Below are positions 26,641 through 35,989 of a stretch of DNA of 61,707 bases, in pieces. Origin of the DNA: an uncultured Lewinella sp. (GTDB taxonomy: Bacteria > Bacteroidota > Bacteroidia > Chitinophagales > Saprospiraceae). A program made the position numbers and the translations under genes. The notes under the pieces were generated by a model. The model was given only the letters and a program-made list of their open reading frames with translations. It searched no databases and was not told the origin of the DNA. Location: the NCBI GenBank assembly GCA_913057785.1, contig CAJXPD010000019.1, positions 1-61,707 of the forward strand, read 5' to 3'. The stretch's first letter is position 1; each line of letters opens with the position of its first letter.

Positions 26641-27726
26641 TTAGTCATTCTTTGTGAAGTAACCTTTGTTCGACACAGCAGCTGGACTTACGTATATACT
26701 TGCTGTCCGAAACCAAACCTCAGCATAGTTTCCGTCCTTATATTGTTTCTTAATATCTCCACCGTGTGTTTCTGCACCAGAGCACCAATTCCTATTGACC
26801 TCTGGGGATTTTCCATTCGTTTGGTTATAAGAGCCCTGTTTAAAGAAAAGTCCCTCCTCGGCATAGGCATTCGCACGCTCTACGCCATCTTGACCTATCG
26901 GGACAAATAGTTTTTGAGTCTGCTCGGGAATATCAGCTGTCGTCGTATATTCTGATTCTACCAGATTCTTTGTGAAGGTTTTGGTTTCATGTCCTGGGCT
27001 TGTAAACTTCAAATACATGATGCCTTCTTTCACCTCAATTTCATAACTAAATTCTTCCCCCAAGGTGATGCCTTTTGCAGGCTCCTCGGGATATGTATCT
27101 ATATCAGAGCCCACTACAGAAAAATCATAGCCCCAAACAGCAGTGGAATAGTCCCATCTCTTGGAGTTGTCATCGCCTGCTGTGTTGATTTCATAATGCC
27201 AAAAGACAGAACCTTTGGTATGACCAGGAAACTTCTTGTAGAAGATCTTAAGCGGCTCGTTCTCATGCCCATCTGCACTATGAATCTGACCTACGACTAC
27301 TGAGTAGGAAGCAGCCACTCGAGCATCGCCCGTAGCGGATACATTCATTACCTTGAGCGAAGCTGTCAATTTAGCGTCGGTCATCGGAGACCATTTTTTG
27401 GATTGAGCCAATTCCGTTCTTGTATTGTTTGAGGTCCCATGGGTATCTCCGGAATTCGGTGCTTTATAAACGATCCATTGTCCCTCTTCATCATTGGCCG
27501 TATAGAAGAAGTCTTCATGCTCAAAATCATTAGCGTGACCAACGTTTGAACCATCTCCAAGGATCAGATTCCAATCATTAAAGAATAAAACAACATCGCT
27601 TGGATAAGCAGTGACCTGCGTTTCGGCTGCCTTTGGCTCCTTATCCGTATGGGTACAGCCACTTAGTAGTGGTAAGATGCTAATTGTCAATATCTTATAC
27701 AGGGAAACTGTAGCTATTTTATGCAT
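26641..27726 (-). CDS. Alginate lyase, polysaccharide lyase family 7, lipoprotein (copy B)
   Basis: 361 residues from the ATG at 27726, preferred over a TTG seven codons upstream because it gives a clean lipoprotein signal (MHKIATVSLYKIL ... LLSGC, lipid on Cys24). PL7 motifs: NNTRTEL, VVGQIHSADGH with the catalytic His, and FFKQGSYNQ with the catalytic Tyr. The partner copy has YFKQG, so one aromatic position differs (Phe for Tyr) but the catalytic Tyr is kept. It has an extended C-terminal tail (about 15 residues) beyond copy A. Probably endolytic and working with the two PL6 enzymes upstream in the transcript. Confidence 0.93.
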   Translation of the reverse strand: MHKIATVSLYKILTISILPLLSGCTHTDKEPKAAETQVTAYPSDVVLFFNDWNLILGDGSNVGHANDFEHEDFFYTANDEEGQWIVYKAPNSGDTHGTSNNTRTELAQSKKWSPMTDAKLTASLKVMNVSATGDARVAASYSVVVGQIHSADGHENEPLKIFYKKFPGHTKGSVFWHYEINTAGDDNSKRWDYSTAVWGYDFSVVGSDIDTYPEEPAKGITLGEEFSYEIEVKEGIMYLKFTSPGHETKTFTKNLVESEYTTTADIPEQTQKLFVPIGQDGVERANAYAEEGLFFKQGSYNQTNGKSPEVNRNWCSGAETHGGDIKKQYKDGNYAEVWFRTASIYVSPAAVSNKGYFTKND

Positions 27727-27792
27727 CTCTTGCTTGATTAAATTCAATAAACTTGTCCGAGTTATCCTCTTGGGATTTCACGTAAAATCCAA

Positions 27793-30237
27793 TTACTTCA
27801 CAATGAATTTGGATTGCCCAAGACCTTCAAGTCTAATGATATAGACCCCAGTCTGGAGCTTACTTAGGTCTATTCGTCTAGCGTAAGTATTATTGCCACT
27901 TAGGGTGAGAACTTTCTGCCCAGCTGCATTGTACACTTCCATCCTCCCCAGCGGCTTAGAGGAGGAGGAGATGGTCAGAAATCCGTCCGTCGCAGGGACG
28001 GGAAATAAGGTAACCGTTGAATCTAAACTTGGATATTCATCTACCCTTGTTAGCATTTCGCAAGTAAGATCACCGTAGATATTGACGTTAGCAATGCTGG
28101 TCCAATTGCTAGCAGAACTATTTCCTATCCCAATGAATTTCACATATTGAGCCACGACTCCGTCTAGGCTAAACCGTTGTTCTGTATCTACCGTAACCCC
28201 TGTTGCTGCGGAGGTTTCAGTATCTAAAACGATATCGAAGGGCCCAGAAGCATAGTTGGCCGTGGCAATGGAAAAAGTCGTTGTCCGCTCATCCGCTTTC
28301 CAAAAATTGATACCAATCTCCGTGAGCGTATGTGCACAACCTAGGTCAAAGGTAATCGATACCTCTGGCTCCGCATCTGGATCACCCGTCCAATAATCTG
28401 ATGTATCGTCATTGTAAGCATTTTCTTCGGTTATGCCCTCTTTGTCTTCCTTACCCACGCTAGTTGCACCAACGATAGGTATTTCATCGGGGATGAAGGT
28501 ATTCAGTTGAATGACAGATAGCGTGCTTATTAAGTCATCGCCGCCCGCATTTTCGGTAATTGATATTTCAGCACTTCTTTCTGCTCCAGTATTATTCTCG
28601 CTTGTAAAGACAGTGATCGTACTAGTCCCCGACCCCTCGCTTACATCTAGACTCAGCCAAGGAACCTCTTCTGTAATAGTCCAGTCCACATTGGCAATGA
28701 TTTCAAAAGTGAGGGTATCAGCATATATACCAAAAGTGAGCGTGCTTGGACTGCTGGCTAAGGAAGGCCCCGGAATGGCTCCGAACCCTATATTCACTCC
28801 CACATCTGTTTCTTTATACGGTAGATACATTCCATTCGCACCAAACTCCTCTGCCCCAGCATCGAAATTAGCTTCACGCTCACCCCCAAGAATGTCATAG
28901 GTAAGGAAGGTGTAATTGCCCGTTCCTGCATCAATGGGGGAGCTTCCCGCAGTCAATCGGTAGAAGTCACCCGCATCCACCATCGCTAAATTCGAAAGGT
29001 TAGTGATATTGCCAACCGAGGTAGAAGTGCCGATGGGTGGCGTGAGGATTTGGTAAGCATTGACGCTGGTATTGTACATGATGTTATTCGCGACTTCTAA
29101 GTCCTCTGGAGCCTGATCTAGGTTACTGCTCACCGTGGTACCAATTCTCAAAGCATAATCACAGTCTACAAAGGTATTATTGATTATCTGGGTACGCTTA
29201 ACCTGGAAATAGCCATTCAAAGCACTGTTTAAGCGACCATTGGACACGTTAATACCACCAGTAGCATTCGAGGTTGATCCATCCGGCTTCTTAGAGTTTA
29301 CCCCCTGGATATAGTTGTTGAAAACCTTATGCCCCTCCCCGATCACACGGATGCCACCACTGAAAGTATTTTTTTCAGCAAAAAAGTAGTTACCATATAC
29401 CTCACAGTTATCGCCATGCCGTAAGGTCAAGGTGCCTGCATAATCGCGAAAAGTATTGTTGTAATATTTGTTACGGCCAGATTTGTTAGAGATCACTTCT
29501 ACTTCTCCGAAGAAGTTGTAAAAGTAATTATTATACACTTCCGTAAAGGAATCATCCAGTGAAGTACTACTGTTGCCAATTCTGATGGCATCCTGATCAT
29601 TATCGGCATTCAGTTCATTGATTGGCGTGCGGTCCGCAAAGTAGTTGTGGTGAATCCTCAGGTAGTCCGGCTCACTAGAATTCCTATTGTCATTGATGAT
29701 ACTACCCACACCATACTTGCCAATAAAGGAATTGTAGGCAATCTCATTGTGTTGTCCATCAGCTAGTATCCACTTGAACTTCATAGCCTTTTGAGACGCT
29801 GTTCCGTTGTAGGTATCGATTTTGTTATTTAGAATTTTACAATAGTTACATCTTTTCAATTCGATAACGGGTTCAATACTACTGCCATCCAGCACCAGAT
29901 TGGAAGGATCTTGGAATACCAAGCCCATTACCGTCAAATACGCACCTTCCATATAGACTCTGGAGTTACCGGTCATGAGTACGGCGCCGGGATTTTGAGC
30001 TTTAATGATGATCGGTGCGGAAGAGGTGCCCTCTTTATCAATATCAATGAAGACATTGTTCCAAGTACCATCAGTCAGGGTAATAATGGTTCCGGGCACT
30101 GCTGCCTCGATGGCTGCTTGGAGTTGTGAAGCATCGTTCACCACTTGGGTATAAGCTTGGGTAATGGAGAAGACTATTGCTAGTGTTAACAATAGCCGCT
30201 GGCTCAATGCTCTAAGCAGTTGGAATGAATGCTGCAC
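27793..30237 (-). CDS. PL6 alginate lyase with BACON, discoidin-like and T9SS domains
   Basis: 814 residues from a GTG start. After a signal peptide ending near residue 30, a right-handed beta-helix of PL6 (chondroitinase-B/alginate lyase) covers about 32-470. The catalytic pair is Lys252 (VISNKSG) and Arg273 (LTLRHGD), 21 residues apart, the same spacing as the known Lys220/Arg241 of AlyGC. Next come a BACON domain (about 495-590; VDWTITEEVPWLSLDVSEGSG), a discoidin/F5-8-type domain (about 605-735; FDLGCAHTLTEIGINFW) and a type IX secretion tail (FPVPATDGFLTIS ... LQTGVYIIRL). It should be exported through the outer membrane and bind glycan while cutting M-containing alginate. It lies 80 bases downstream of the second PL6. 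Confidence 0.92.
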   Translation of the reverse strand: MQHSFQLLRALSQRLLLTLAIVFSITQAYTQVVNDASQLQAAIEAAVPGTIITLTDGTWNNVFIDIDKEGTSSAPIIIKAQNPGAVLMTGNSRVYMEGAYLTVMGLVFQDPSNLVLDGSSIEPVIELKRCNYCKILNNKIDTYNGTASQKAMKFKWILADGQHNEIAYNSFIGKYGVGSIINDNRNSSEPDYLRIHHNYFADRTPINELNADNDQDAIRIGNSSTSLDDSFTEVYNNYFYNFFGEVEVISNKSGRNKYYNNTFRDYAGTLTLRHGDNCEVYGNYFFAEKNTFSGGIRVIGEGHKVFNNYIQGVNSKKPDGSTSNATGGINVSNGRLNSALNGYFQVKRTQIINNTFVDCDYALRIGTTVSSNLDQAPEDLEVANNIMYNTSVNAYQILTPPIGTSTSVGNITNLSNLAMVDAGDFYRLTAGSSPIDAGTGNYTFLTYDILGGEREANFDAGAEEFGANGMYLPYKETDVGVNIGFGAIPGPSLASSPSTLTFGIYADTLTFEIIANVDWTITEEVPWLSLDVSEGSGTSTITVFTSENNTGAERSAEISITENAGGDDLISTLSVIQLNTFIPDEIPIVGATSVGKEDKEGITEENAYNDDTSDYWTGDPDAEPEVSITFDLGCAHTLTEIGINFWKADERTTTFSIATANYASGPFDIVLDTETSAATGVTVDTEQRFSLDGVVAQYVKFIGIGNSSASNWTSIANVNIYGDLTCEMLTRVDEYPSLDSTVTLFPVPATDGFLTISSSSKPLGRMEVYNAAGQKVLTLSGNNTYARRIDLSKLQTGVYIIRLEGLGQSKFIVK

Positions 30238-30317
30238 AATCGTAGTATTTCAAAAAATTAAACTAATCCGATCAGAGTACTTCTACACCTTGTTGTCAAT
30301 AGGGGAGATTTCATTCC

Positions 30318-32633
30318 TCAATACATCAATTTCAAGGGTAAATTCTGTTCGGTAATAATGCTGCCGGAGTTCTGTATGCTGTTATCTGCGGCCGTGTTGT
30401 TCTTGGCTCCCCATAAACGGGCGACCATTTTGACGGGGTTGTTGCTAAAAGTATTGCCTGTGAGAGCTACATTGATGATACCATAAGTATTAATCAAAAC
30501 ACCGTTTTGCTCTCCTCCGCCACTATTCGTAAAAGTACTCCCAGTTACAATCAGATTCCCGCCGACGGTAGATTCATCATATCCTCCTCTATAGTAGTCG
30601 ATTACATTTCGATCGATTCCTTCAAATCGACAATTGTGGATAAAGACATTTTCCGCATTGTACTCTCCTTTATCGTCAATTTCGCTGGATAACTCTAAGC
30701 CGTTCTGGCAGTTCTTGATCAGTGTCGACTTGAAATGGATGTATTCTGAAAAGGAGTGCTTATAGGCTTTGAGGACATAATTAAAGTCAGCTATTTCGCA
30801 GTCTTCTACCTCCAAGTTGTAAAGGCTGGACATATTTTCCTTCAGCGGCGAAAAAGCATAATTCTGTCCTGATCCTTTGAGTAAAACCGACCTTAGTGTG
30901 AGCTTTCCTTTGGGGTGCATTTCAAAGGCGGGGCTGGTCGCTGCACCCATGTAAGTTATACTTGGTTTCTGTAGGCTATCAGCAGCCTGAATTCGTATTT
31001 CTTTACTGATCTTGATCGAGCTGCTGATTTCATATTGCCCTGCAGTCAATTCGATAATATCTCCTTCACTGGCATTTGTAAGTGCTTCTACTAAGGCTTC
31101 AGGCGTTTCCACGGAATGCGTATGTGGCGCTATCGTTGAAGGTGTGGAATCGAACCAGCTAGGACCGTACTTTGATCGGTCCATAATATTAGGTTCTTGT
31201 TTGGTACTATTAGCTACTGCTCCTATGGAATTATTAGCAGTACGAGCATTCCCGAAGAGGTCCTTCTTAATCTGGTCAAACTCGAAGCCTACATAGGCTT
31301 CAAGATCATTGAGCCCGGAAGAAGGTATCCAAATGTTTTCTTCCAATTCGGTCATTGCTATTTCTCGTTCTTCCAATCCCTGGAGGCCTCTAAAATTGAC
31401 ACCTTGATTGCTAATAACATTACTTTGGAAATCTATTCCATTGATAGAATCATAGCGGAGGATCGGTGAGGGATCTCCCTCACTATTGTAAATTAGGTTG
31501 TTGGCAACGATGGTTCGGATAGGCGTCTCAGATCTGATTTCGGATGGTGGCAATACATCTTTTTGATCCACATTCGACCCTACCCCCAATTGCCAGGGCG
31601 AGGTACAGTTGACCCAAGTATTGTAGGCCACCACCACATCAGTGACCTGGATATAGCGATTTAGAGGGGATCGCTTAATGCCATTCATTACAGCAAGTGG
31701 CCCTCTGAAAATCTCCCCTCGAAGATTATAGAAATAGTTGTTCGTGACCCAATGTCCAGTCCCAATCAATCTAACCCCGCCTACATGAGGAGAAGATTCA
31801 TCGCCAATAAAATAATTGCCATCCACCACGCAATAGTTCCCATGACGAGTAACCAATGAGCCTTCACTTTTATAGAAGACATTATTTCTGAATTCATTAA
31901 AGTTAGTTTTACTGGAAATGACCTCGACCTCGCCATTACAGCGATCAAACAGATTATCAGCCACTAAAGTGTGACTGGGAGACATGGAGGTGCCACTATC
32001 TCCAATCTGTATGCTCTCGGCACTTGGTCCTCCCTTCGGTGGCCTAGGGCCAAAATGGTTGTGGATGATTTTGTGATAGTTCTTAATGCTTTCATTACCT
32101 GCTAGATCTACTCTTACTGTTGGCCCTCGATTCGATTTCCCTGCCAGATAGCAGTGATCCAATTGATTGTGTCGCCCTTTGAACCGCACCCATAGATCCT
32201 GTTGATTTTTTTGAGCCTTATTGAAATCCTCAATGACACAATGGGTCACCCGACTGTGATTGGCTAAAGTATCATTATTGATATAATATTGGATCACCGA
32301 ACCTGAAGGCGATGCCCCATTGGTAAAATATAGTCCGTGTACCACAAGAAACTTACCCCCTAGTCTTAGATTAGATGCGCCCTGAAGCAGCACCTCACCT
32401 GGCGTTTCCGCGCGCAAGGTGATCGGCGCTTTCTGGGTACCTAGTCCAAAAAACTTGATCTGAACATCCTTCCAAACGCCATCGGCTAAAACGATTTCAG
32501 TCCCAGGCGTGGCTCCAGTGATCGCTTCATTCAACTCAGCTATATCTTCAACGTAAATGCTATCCAGCTTTGATGATTGGCCGCAGGAGAATAACAACAG
32601 AAGGGTACAGCATATCAATAGACTCTTCTTCAT
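30318..32633 (-). CDS. PL6 alginate lyase, two-helix lipoprotein form
   Basis: 771 residues. The lipoprotein signal MKKSLLICCTLLLLFSCG puts the lipid on Cys17. An N-terminal PL6 beta-helix (about 28-470) has catalytic Lys242 (VISSKTN) and Arg263 (LVTRHGN), 21 apart. A second parallel beta-helix covers about 515-771 (ETPEALVEALTNASEGDIIEL, then repeated NxxF/NxI coils), the architecture of AlyGC-type PL6 subfamily 1. Unlike its neighbour it has no T9SS tail, so it is probably membrane-anchored. Paired PL6 enzymes of different anchoring suggest one released or surface-displayed by T9SS and one fixed on the outer membrane or in the periplasm. Confidence 0.92.
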   Translation of the reverse strand: MKKSLLICCTLLLLFSCGQSSKLDSIYVEDIAELNEAITGATPGTEIVLADGVWKDVQIKFFGLGTQKAPITLRAETPGEVLLQGASNLRLGGKFLVVHGLYFTNGASPSGSVIQYYINNDTLANHSRVTHCVIEDFNKAQKNQQDLWVRFKGRHNQLDHCYLAGKSNRGPTVRVDLAGNESIKNYHKIIHNHFGPRPPKGGPSAESIQIGDSGTSMSPSHTLVADNLFDRCNGEVEVISSKTNFNEFRNNVFYKSEGSLVTRHGNYCVVDGNYFIGDESSPHVGGVRLIGTGHWVTNNYFYNLRGEIFRGPLAVMNGIKRSPLNRYIQVTDVVVAYNTWVNCTSPWQLGVGSNVDQKDVLPPSEIRSETPIRTIVANNLIYNSEGDPSPILRYDSINGIDFQSNVISNQGVNFRGLQGLEEREIAMTELEENIWIPSSGLNDLEAYVGFEFDQIKKDLFGNARTANNSIGAVANSTKQEPNIMDRSKYGPSWFDSTPSTIAPHTHSVETPEALVEALTNASEGDIIELTAGQYEISSSIKISKEIRIQAADSLQKPSITYMGAATSPAFEMHPKGKLTLRSVLLKGSGQNYAFSPLKENMSSLYNLEVEDCEIADFNYVLKAYKHSFSEYIHFKSTLIKNCQNGLELSSEIDDKGEYNAENVFIHNCRFEGIDRNVIDYYRGGYDESTVGGNLIVTGSTFTNSGGGEQNGVLINTYGIINVALTGNTFSNNPVKMVARLWGAKNNTAADNSIQNSGSIITEQNLPLKLMY

Positions 32634-32768
32634 TTCTACTTATTTTGTGTTTGCAAAGGCAATTCCCACATTAGTTTTTAAGGTACGAATTGACGGCAAA
32701 GTAGCTTGGAATCATTAGCAGTTGATGACTACCATCCAAGCCACTTCCCCACCATATATGCTAGCTGA

Positions 32769-33437
32769 TCAGTTTCTTACTTTCTGAATAATTTGTAGAG
32801 CTTCCGTCGTTTTAGATCGCAAGGAATCAAAATCTCGATCTTGGATGATTTGCTTGGATATCAATTTAGATCCCATTCCCACGCAAATAGCTCCAGCATC
32901 AAACCAAGCACTTAGGTTCTCCTCCGTCGGGGCCACACCACCTGTCGGCATAATGTGCGTCCAAGGTTGAGGCCCTGTAATGGCCTTAATGAATCCTGGC
33001 CCATATACACTGCCTGGGAATAACTTAACAATATCACACCCTAGTTCTTCAGCTTGGCCTACCTCGGTTAAACTTCCACAGCCTGGCATGTATGGTACCT
33101 TTCGTCGATTGCAAATCTTTGCAATGTCTTCTCTCAAAGAAGCTGAGACAATGAAATTAGCTCCCAGTTGAATATACAGACTGGCCGTACCCGCATCATT
33201 GATTGAACCTACACCTAAGATCATTTCAGGAAGCTCCTTGGCGCAAAATTTACTCAATCCGGCGAATGTTTCATGTGCAAAATCACCACGATTGGTGAAT
33301 TCTAGGAGTCTGGCCCCGCCCTCGTAGCAGGCTTTGATCACTTCTTGTCCTAGTGATAGATCTGGATGATAAAACAAAGGCATCATGCTCTGTTTGCTTA
33401 CCATGTGTAAAACTTCCAACTTTGAAAATCTTGCCAT
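32769..33437 (-). CDS. kdgA: KDPG aldolase (2-dehydro-3-deoxy-phosphogluconate aldolase)
   Basis: Class I aldolase of the Eda/KdgA family, 222 residues. It splits KDPG to pyruvate and glyceraldehyde-3-phosphate, the last step of alginate monomer use. Visible landmarks are the glutamate in LLEFTNRG, the pyruvate-side GVGSINDAG, the Schiff-base Lys in DIVKLFPGS, and the phosphate-binding MPTGGV and VGMGSKL. It follows the phosphofructokinase by 7 bases and is surely co-transcribed. A 135-base gap separates it from the PL6 genes downstream. Confidence 0.94.
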   Translation of the reverse strand: MARFSKLEVLHMVSKQSMMPLFYHPDLSLGQEVIKACYEGGARLLEFTNRGDFAHETFAGLSKFCAKELPEMILGVGSINDAGTASLYIQLGANFIVSASLREDIAKICNRRKVPYMPGCGSLTEVGQAEELGCDIVKLFPGSVYGPGFIKAITGPQPWTHIMPTGGVAPTEENLSAWFDAGAICVGMGSKLISKQIIQDRDFDSLRSKTTEALQIIQKVRN

Positions 33438-33444
33438 TATTCTT

Positions 33445-34662
33445 TCAGTTCCAATTCAAAATATTATGAAAATCGTACTCTTCCGGTTTTTCCAGCACAG
33501 CAGCAGCAGCTTGATGATCCTGGCTGCTGATATAGTCTAGATTTCGAAAACAAAGTTTTGCTATTTCGGAATTCATATTGACCAATCGGGGTTTAACTTT
33601 TCCGAATTCATCTTCATGGTCTGACAAGTAGATCGGAGAAATATTGCCTTCTGCATCTGCACTGACAATACAGGCACTTTTACCTTCCTGATACAGCTTC
33701 AAGACGCCGATCCCAAGCAAGGTGCATAAGGTTAGGTCAAAACCAATCGGACGGCAACAACGCAGTTCATACCCCACGTCATTGGGACGAGATTTAACGT
33801 CCAGGCCGAGTTCTTTCAAGTTCTCCTGTAAGAGGACGTTGAAAAAGTTGGCTTTACTAACATTGCCTAGCTCCGGATGGCCATGGGCATCGTAGGTGAA
33901 TTTTATGCCAGAATTTAGGATTTCCTCTTCCGAAAGGGCATGAAAAACACCTTCACTAATGATGATCACCCCATATTGAATTCCCTCTAAATGTCGCTTT
34001 ATAATGGTCGAAACCATTAGTCGAATGATTTTGTCAATGGTCGGCGGCGTGTTATTGAACATCTCTGGGATTATGATCATTGGAAAGTGGCAAGCCGTGC
34101 CGATACCAAAGGCTAGATGTCCAGCGGACCTGCCCATAGAAGACATCAATAGCCAGCTTTGCGTAGTTCTGGCATCTTCATACATGGTATTACCTATTTT
34201 AACCCCTTCATCCTTGGCAGAATGAAATCCAAAGGTCGGGTTTCGCCCGGGAAGTGGTAGGTCATTATCGATGGTTTTAGGCACATGTATGTTGGCTATC
34301 TCTAAGCCCTTGCTTTTCAAAAACTTAGTCAATCGGTTCGCCGTGGATGCGGTATCATCACCTCCGATGGTAACCAATAGCTTAACATTATACTTTTCGA
34401 AAAATGTAGTATTGAAATCTGCTTCCTTGGGTTTGAAGCGACTCATGATCAAGGTAGAACCTCCTCGGCTAAAGATGCGATCGGCATGATCAAAATTAAA
34501 CTCTTTAATCGGTGCCTGATCGGCAAACAAGCCCTGGTAACCGTAATGCACCCCCAATACCCGATAGTTTTCCTTCAAAAAGACTTTGGCCGTAGTGCTG
34601 ATCACGGTATTGATGCCCGGTGCAGGACCTCCTGCACAAATAATTGCTATTGCTGGTCGCAT
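33445..34662 (-). CDS. 6-phosphofructokinase with pyrophosphate-type active-site residues
   Basis: PFKA-family enzyme of 405 residues. It has the nucleotide-loop CAGGPAPGINTVI, GGDD (100-103) where ATP enzymes have GGDG, PKTIDND (128-134) where ATP enzymes have PGTIDND, and MGRSAGHLAFGIG for substrate. The Asp and Lys at these two places are the known marks of pyrophosphate-dependent PFK. Such enzymes work in both directions and can replace fructose-1,6-bisphosphatase. In the alginate locus, with KdgA 7 bases downstream, a gluconeogenic role from triose phosphate fits, since alginate gives no hexose phosphate directly. That role is inference. The start codon lies only 11 bases after a strong terminator. 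Confidence 0.88.
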   Translation of the reverse strand: MRPAIAIICAGGPAPGINTVISTTAKVFLKENYRVLGVHYGYQGLFADQAPIKEFNFDHADRIFSRGGSTLIMSRFKPKEADFNTTFFEKYNVKLLVTIGGDDTASTANRLTKFLKSKGLEIANIHVPKTIDNDLPLPGRNPTFGFHSAKDEGVKIGNTMYEDARTTQSWLLMSSMGRSAGHLAFGIGTACHFPMIIIPEMFNNTPPTIDKIIRLMVSTIIKRHLEGIQYGVIIISEGVFHALSEEEILNSGIKFTYDAHGHPELGNVSKANFFNVLLQENLKELGLDVKSRPNDVGYELRCCRPIGFDLTLCTLLGIGVLKLYQEGKSACIVSADAEGNISPIYLSDHEDEFGKVKPRLVNMNSEIAKLCFRNLDYISSQDHQAAAAVLEKPEEYDFHNILNWN

Positions 34663-34673
34663 AAGTCAGTTTT

Positions 34674-34705
34674 AAAAAAGAGGGATGATCTGAAGCCATC
34701 CCTCT
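34674..34705 (-). terminator. Intrinsic terminator directly upstream of the phosphofructokinase start
   Basis: On the minus strand, a 9-bp perfect stem AGAGGGATG/CATCCCTCT (plus 34697-34705 and 34679-34687) with a 9-base loop is followed by a run of T. The run ends 11 bases before the phosphofructokinase ATG. It could end the kdgK transcript or act as an attenuator in the leader of the next genes. Confidence 0.8.
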
Positions 34706-34933
34706 CCACCTAACCAAATACGCTGACGTTGAGGTCGTTTGAGACTGGGTCGAAGCCAAGCAGATAATCCAAACGCCCTTCAAGTACAGCGTATACCGAT
34801 CAAAGGAGCATGGGCACCAACTAGTCTAAACGTTCGGATACGTTCCCCAACTGGGTCGGGCCATATTCTTTTGCATCGGTATAAAACCAAATTATTCTTT
34901 CGATTATCCCTATACTGGGATTAAGACTATTCC
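34706..34933 (-). other. Spacer/leader between kdgK and phosphofructokinase
   Basis: 228 bases with no open gene. The minus strand gives short protein-like runs in more than one frame (for example EGRLDYLLGFDPVSNDL before a stop, and YGPTQLGNVSERL before another), which could be remnants of a lost gene or chance. If pfk has its own promoter it must lie here, since only 11 bases remain after the terminator. Confidence 0.35.
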
Positions 34934-35971
34934 TTATCGAGCCACTCTTCCAGAAGCGTCCCCACTCATCAACTTTTGAACTTCGTCTACCGTAGCCAAG
35001 TTGGCATCTCCATAGATGGTATGCTTCAAGCAAGATGCGGCTACCGCAAAATTCAGCGCATTTTGATCGTCATCCGGATATTGCAGTAAACCATAAATCA
35101 AACCGCCCATGAAACTATCTCCCCCTCCTACTCTATCGACAATATGGGTAATTTGATACGTCGGGGCTTCGTACAGTGTTTTACCATCGTACAGTACGCC
35201 CGACCAAGTATTATGTGATGCGCTAATGGACCCCCTCAAGGTGGTAATCACCTTCTTAGCACGGGGAAACATTTCCATTAGTTGTTTCAACACCGATAAA
35301 TAAGATTTAGCATCTACGGAATGGCCTGCGGTTACATCTACGCCTTCTGGGTGGAGACCAAAATGCTTTTCAGCATCTTCCTCATTCCCTAGAATAATAT
35401 CACAACCAGCCACGAGTTCAGGCATAACCTCACCGGGTTCTTTGCCGTACTTCCATAATTTCTTGCGATAGTTCAAGTCAGTGGAAACCGTGATCCCCAT
35501 CTTATTGGCCATTTGGATAGCCTCTAAGCAAGCATCGGCAGCGCCTTGTGAGATGGCTGGCGTAATTCCTGTCCAATGAAACCACTCGGCATCCTTAAAG
35601 ACTTCTGCCCAATCGATCATTCCTTTTTCAATAGTGGACATAGCGGAATGTGCTCTGTCATAAACCACTTTGCTACCTCGACTGACCGCTCCTATTTCCA
35701 AGAAGTAGATTCCAAGTCGTTCTCCCCCGCGAGCAATATGTCGTGTCCCCACTCCTCGCTTGCGCATTTCCATCAAGGCACATTCGCCAATATCGTTCTG
35801 AGGTAATCGGGTAACAAAATCCACCGGTACCCCATAATTGGCCAGAGAAACGGCCACATTGCTCTCTCCTCCCCCATAGATCACGTCGAAGTGACTAGCT
35901 TGCGAAAACCGCTTTAAGGAGGGCGGTGTTAACCGGAGCATGATCTCACCAAAACAGACTACTTTTTTCAT
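34934..35971 (-). CDS. kdgK: 2-keto-3-deoxygluconate kinase (PfkB family)
   Basis: Sugar kinase of 345 residues that phosphorylates KDG to KDPG. PfkB-family features are FGEIMLRLTPP at the start, GGGESNVAVSLAN (substrate loop), STDLNYRKKLW typical for KDG kinases, NEEDAEKHFG, and the anion-hole/catalytic signature DRVGGGDSFMGGLIYG. It follows the two SDR genes in the same direction (18 bases after the nearer one), completing the DEH-to-KDPG route. A strong terminator lies 230 bases downstream. Confidence 0.94.
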   Translation of the reverse strand: MKKVVCFGEIMLRLTPPSLKRFSQASHFDVIYGGGESNVAVSLANYGVPVDFVTRLPQNDIGECALMEMRKRGVGTRHIARGGERLGIYFLEIGAVSRGSKVVYDRAHSAMSTIEKGMIDWAEVFKDAEWFHWTGITPAISQGAADACLEAIQMANKMGITVSTDLNYRKKLWKYGKEPGEVMPELVAGCDIILGNEEDAEKHFGLHPEGVDVTAGHSVDAKSYLSVLKQLMEMFPRAKKVITTLRGSISASHNTWSGVLYDGKTLYEAPTYQITHIVDRVGGGDSFMGGLIYGLLQYPDDDQNALNFAVAASCLKHTIYGDANLATVDEVQKLMSGDASGRVAR

Positions 35972-35989
35972 TTCTGGATAAGACTTTAT

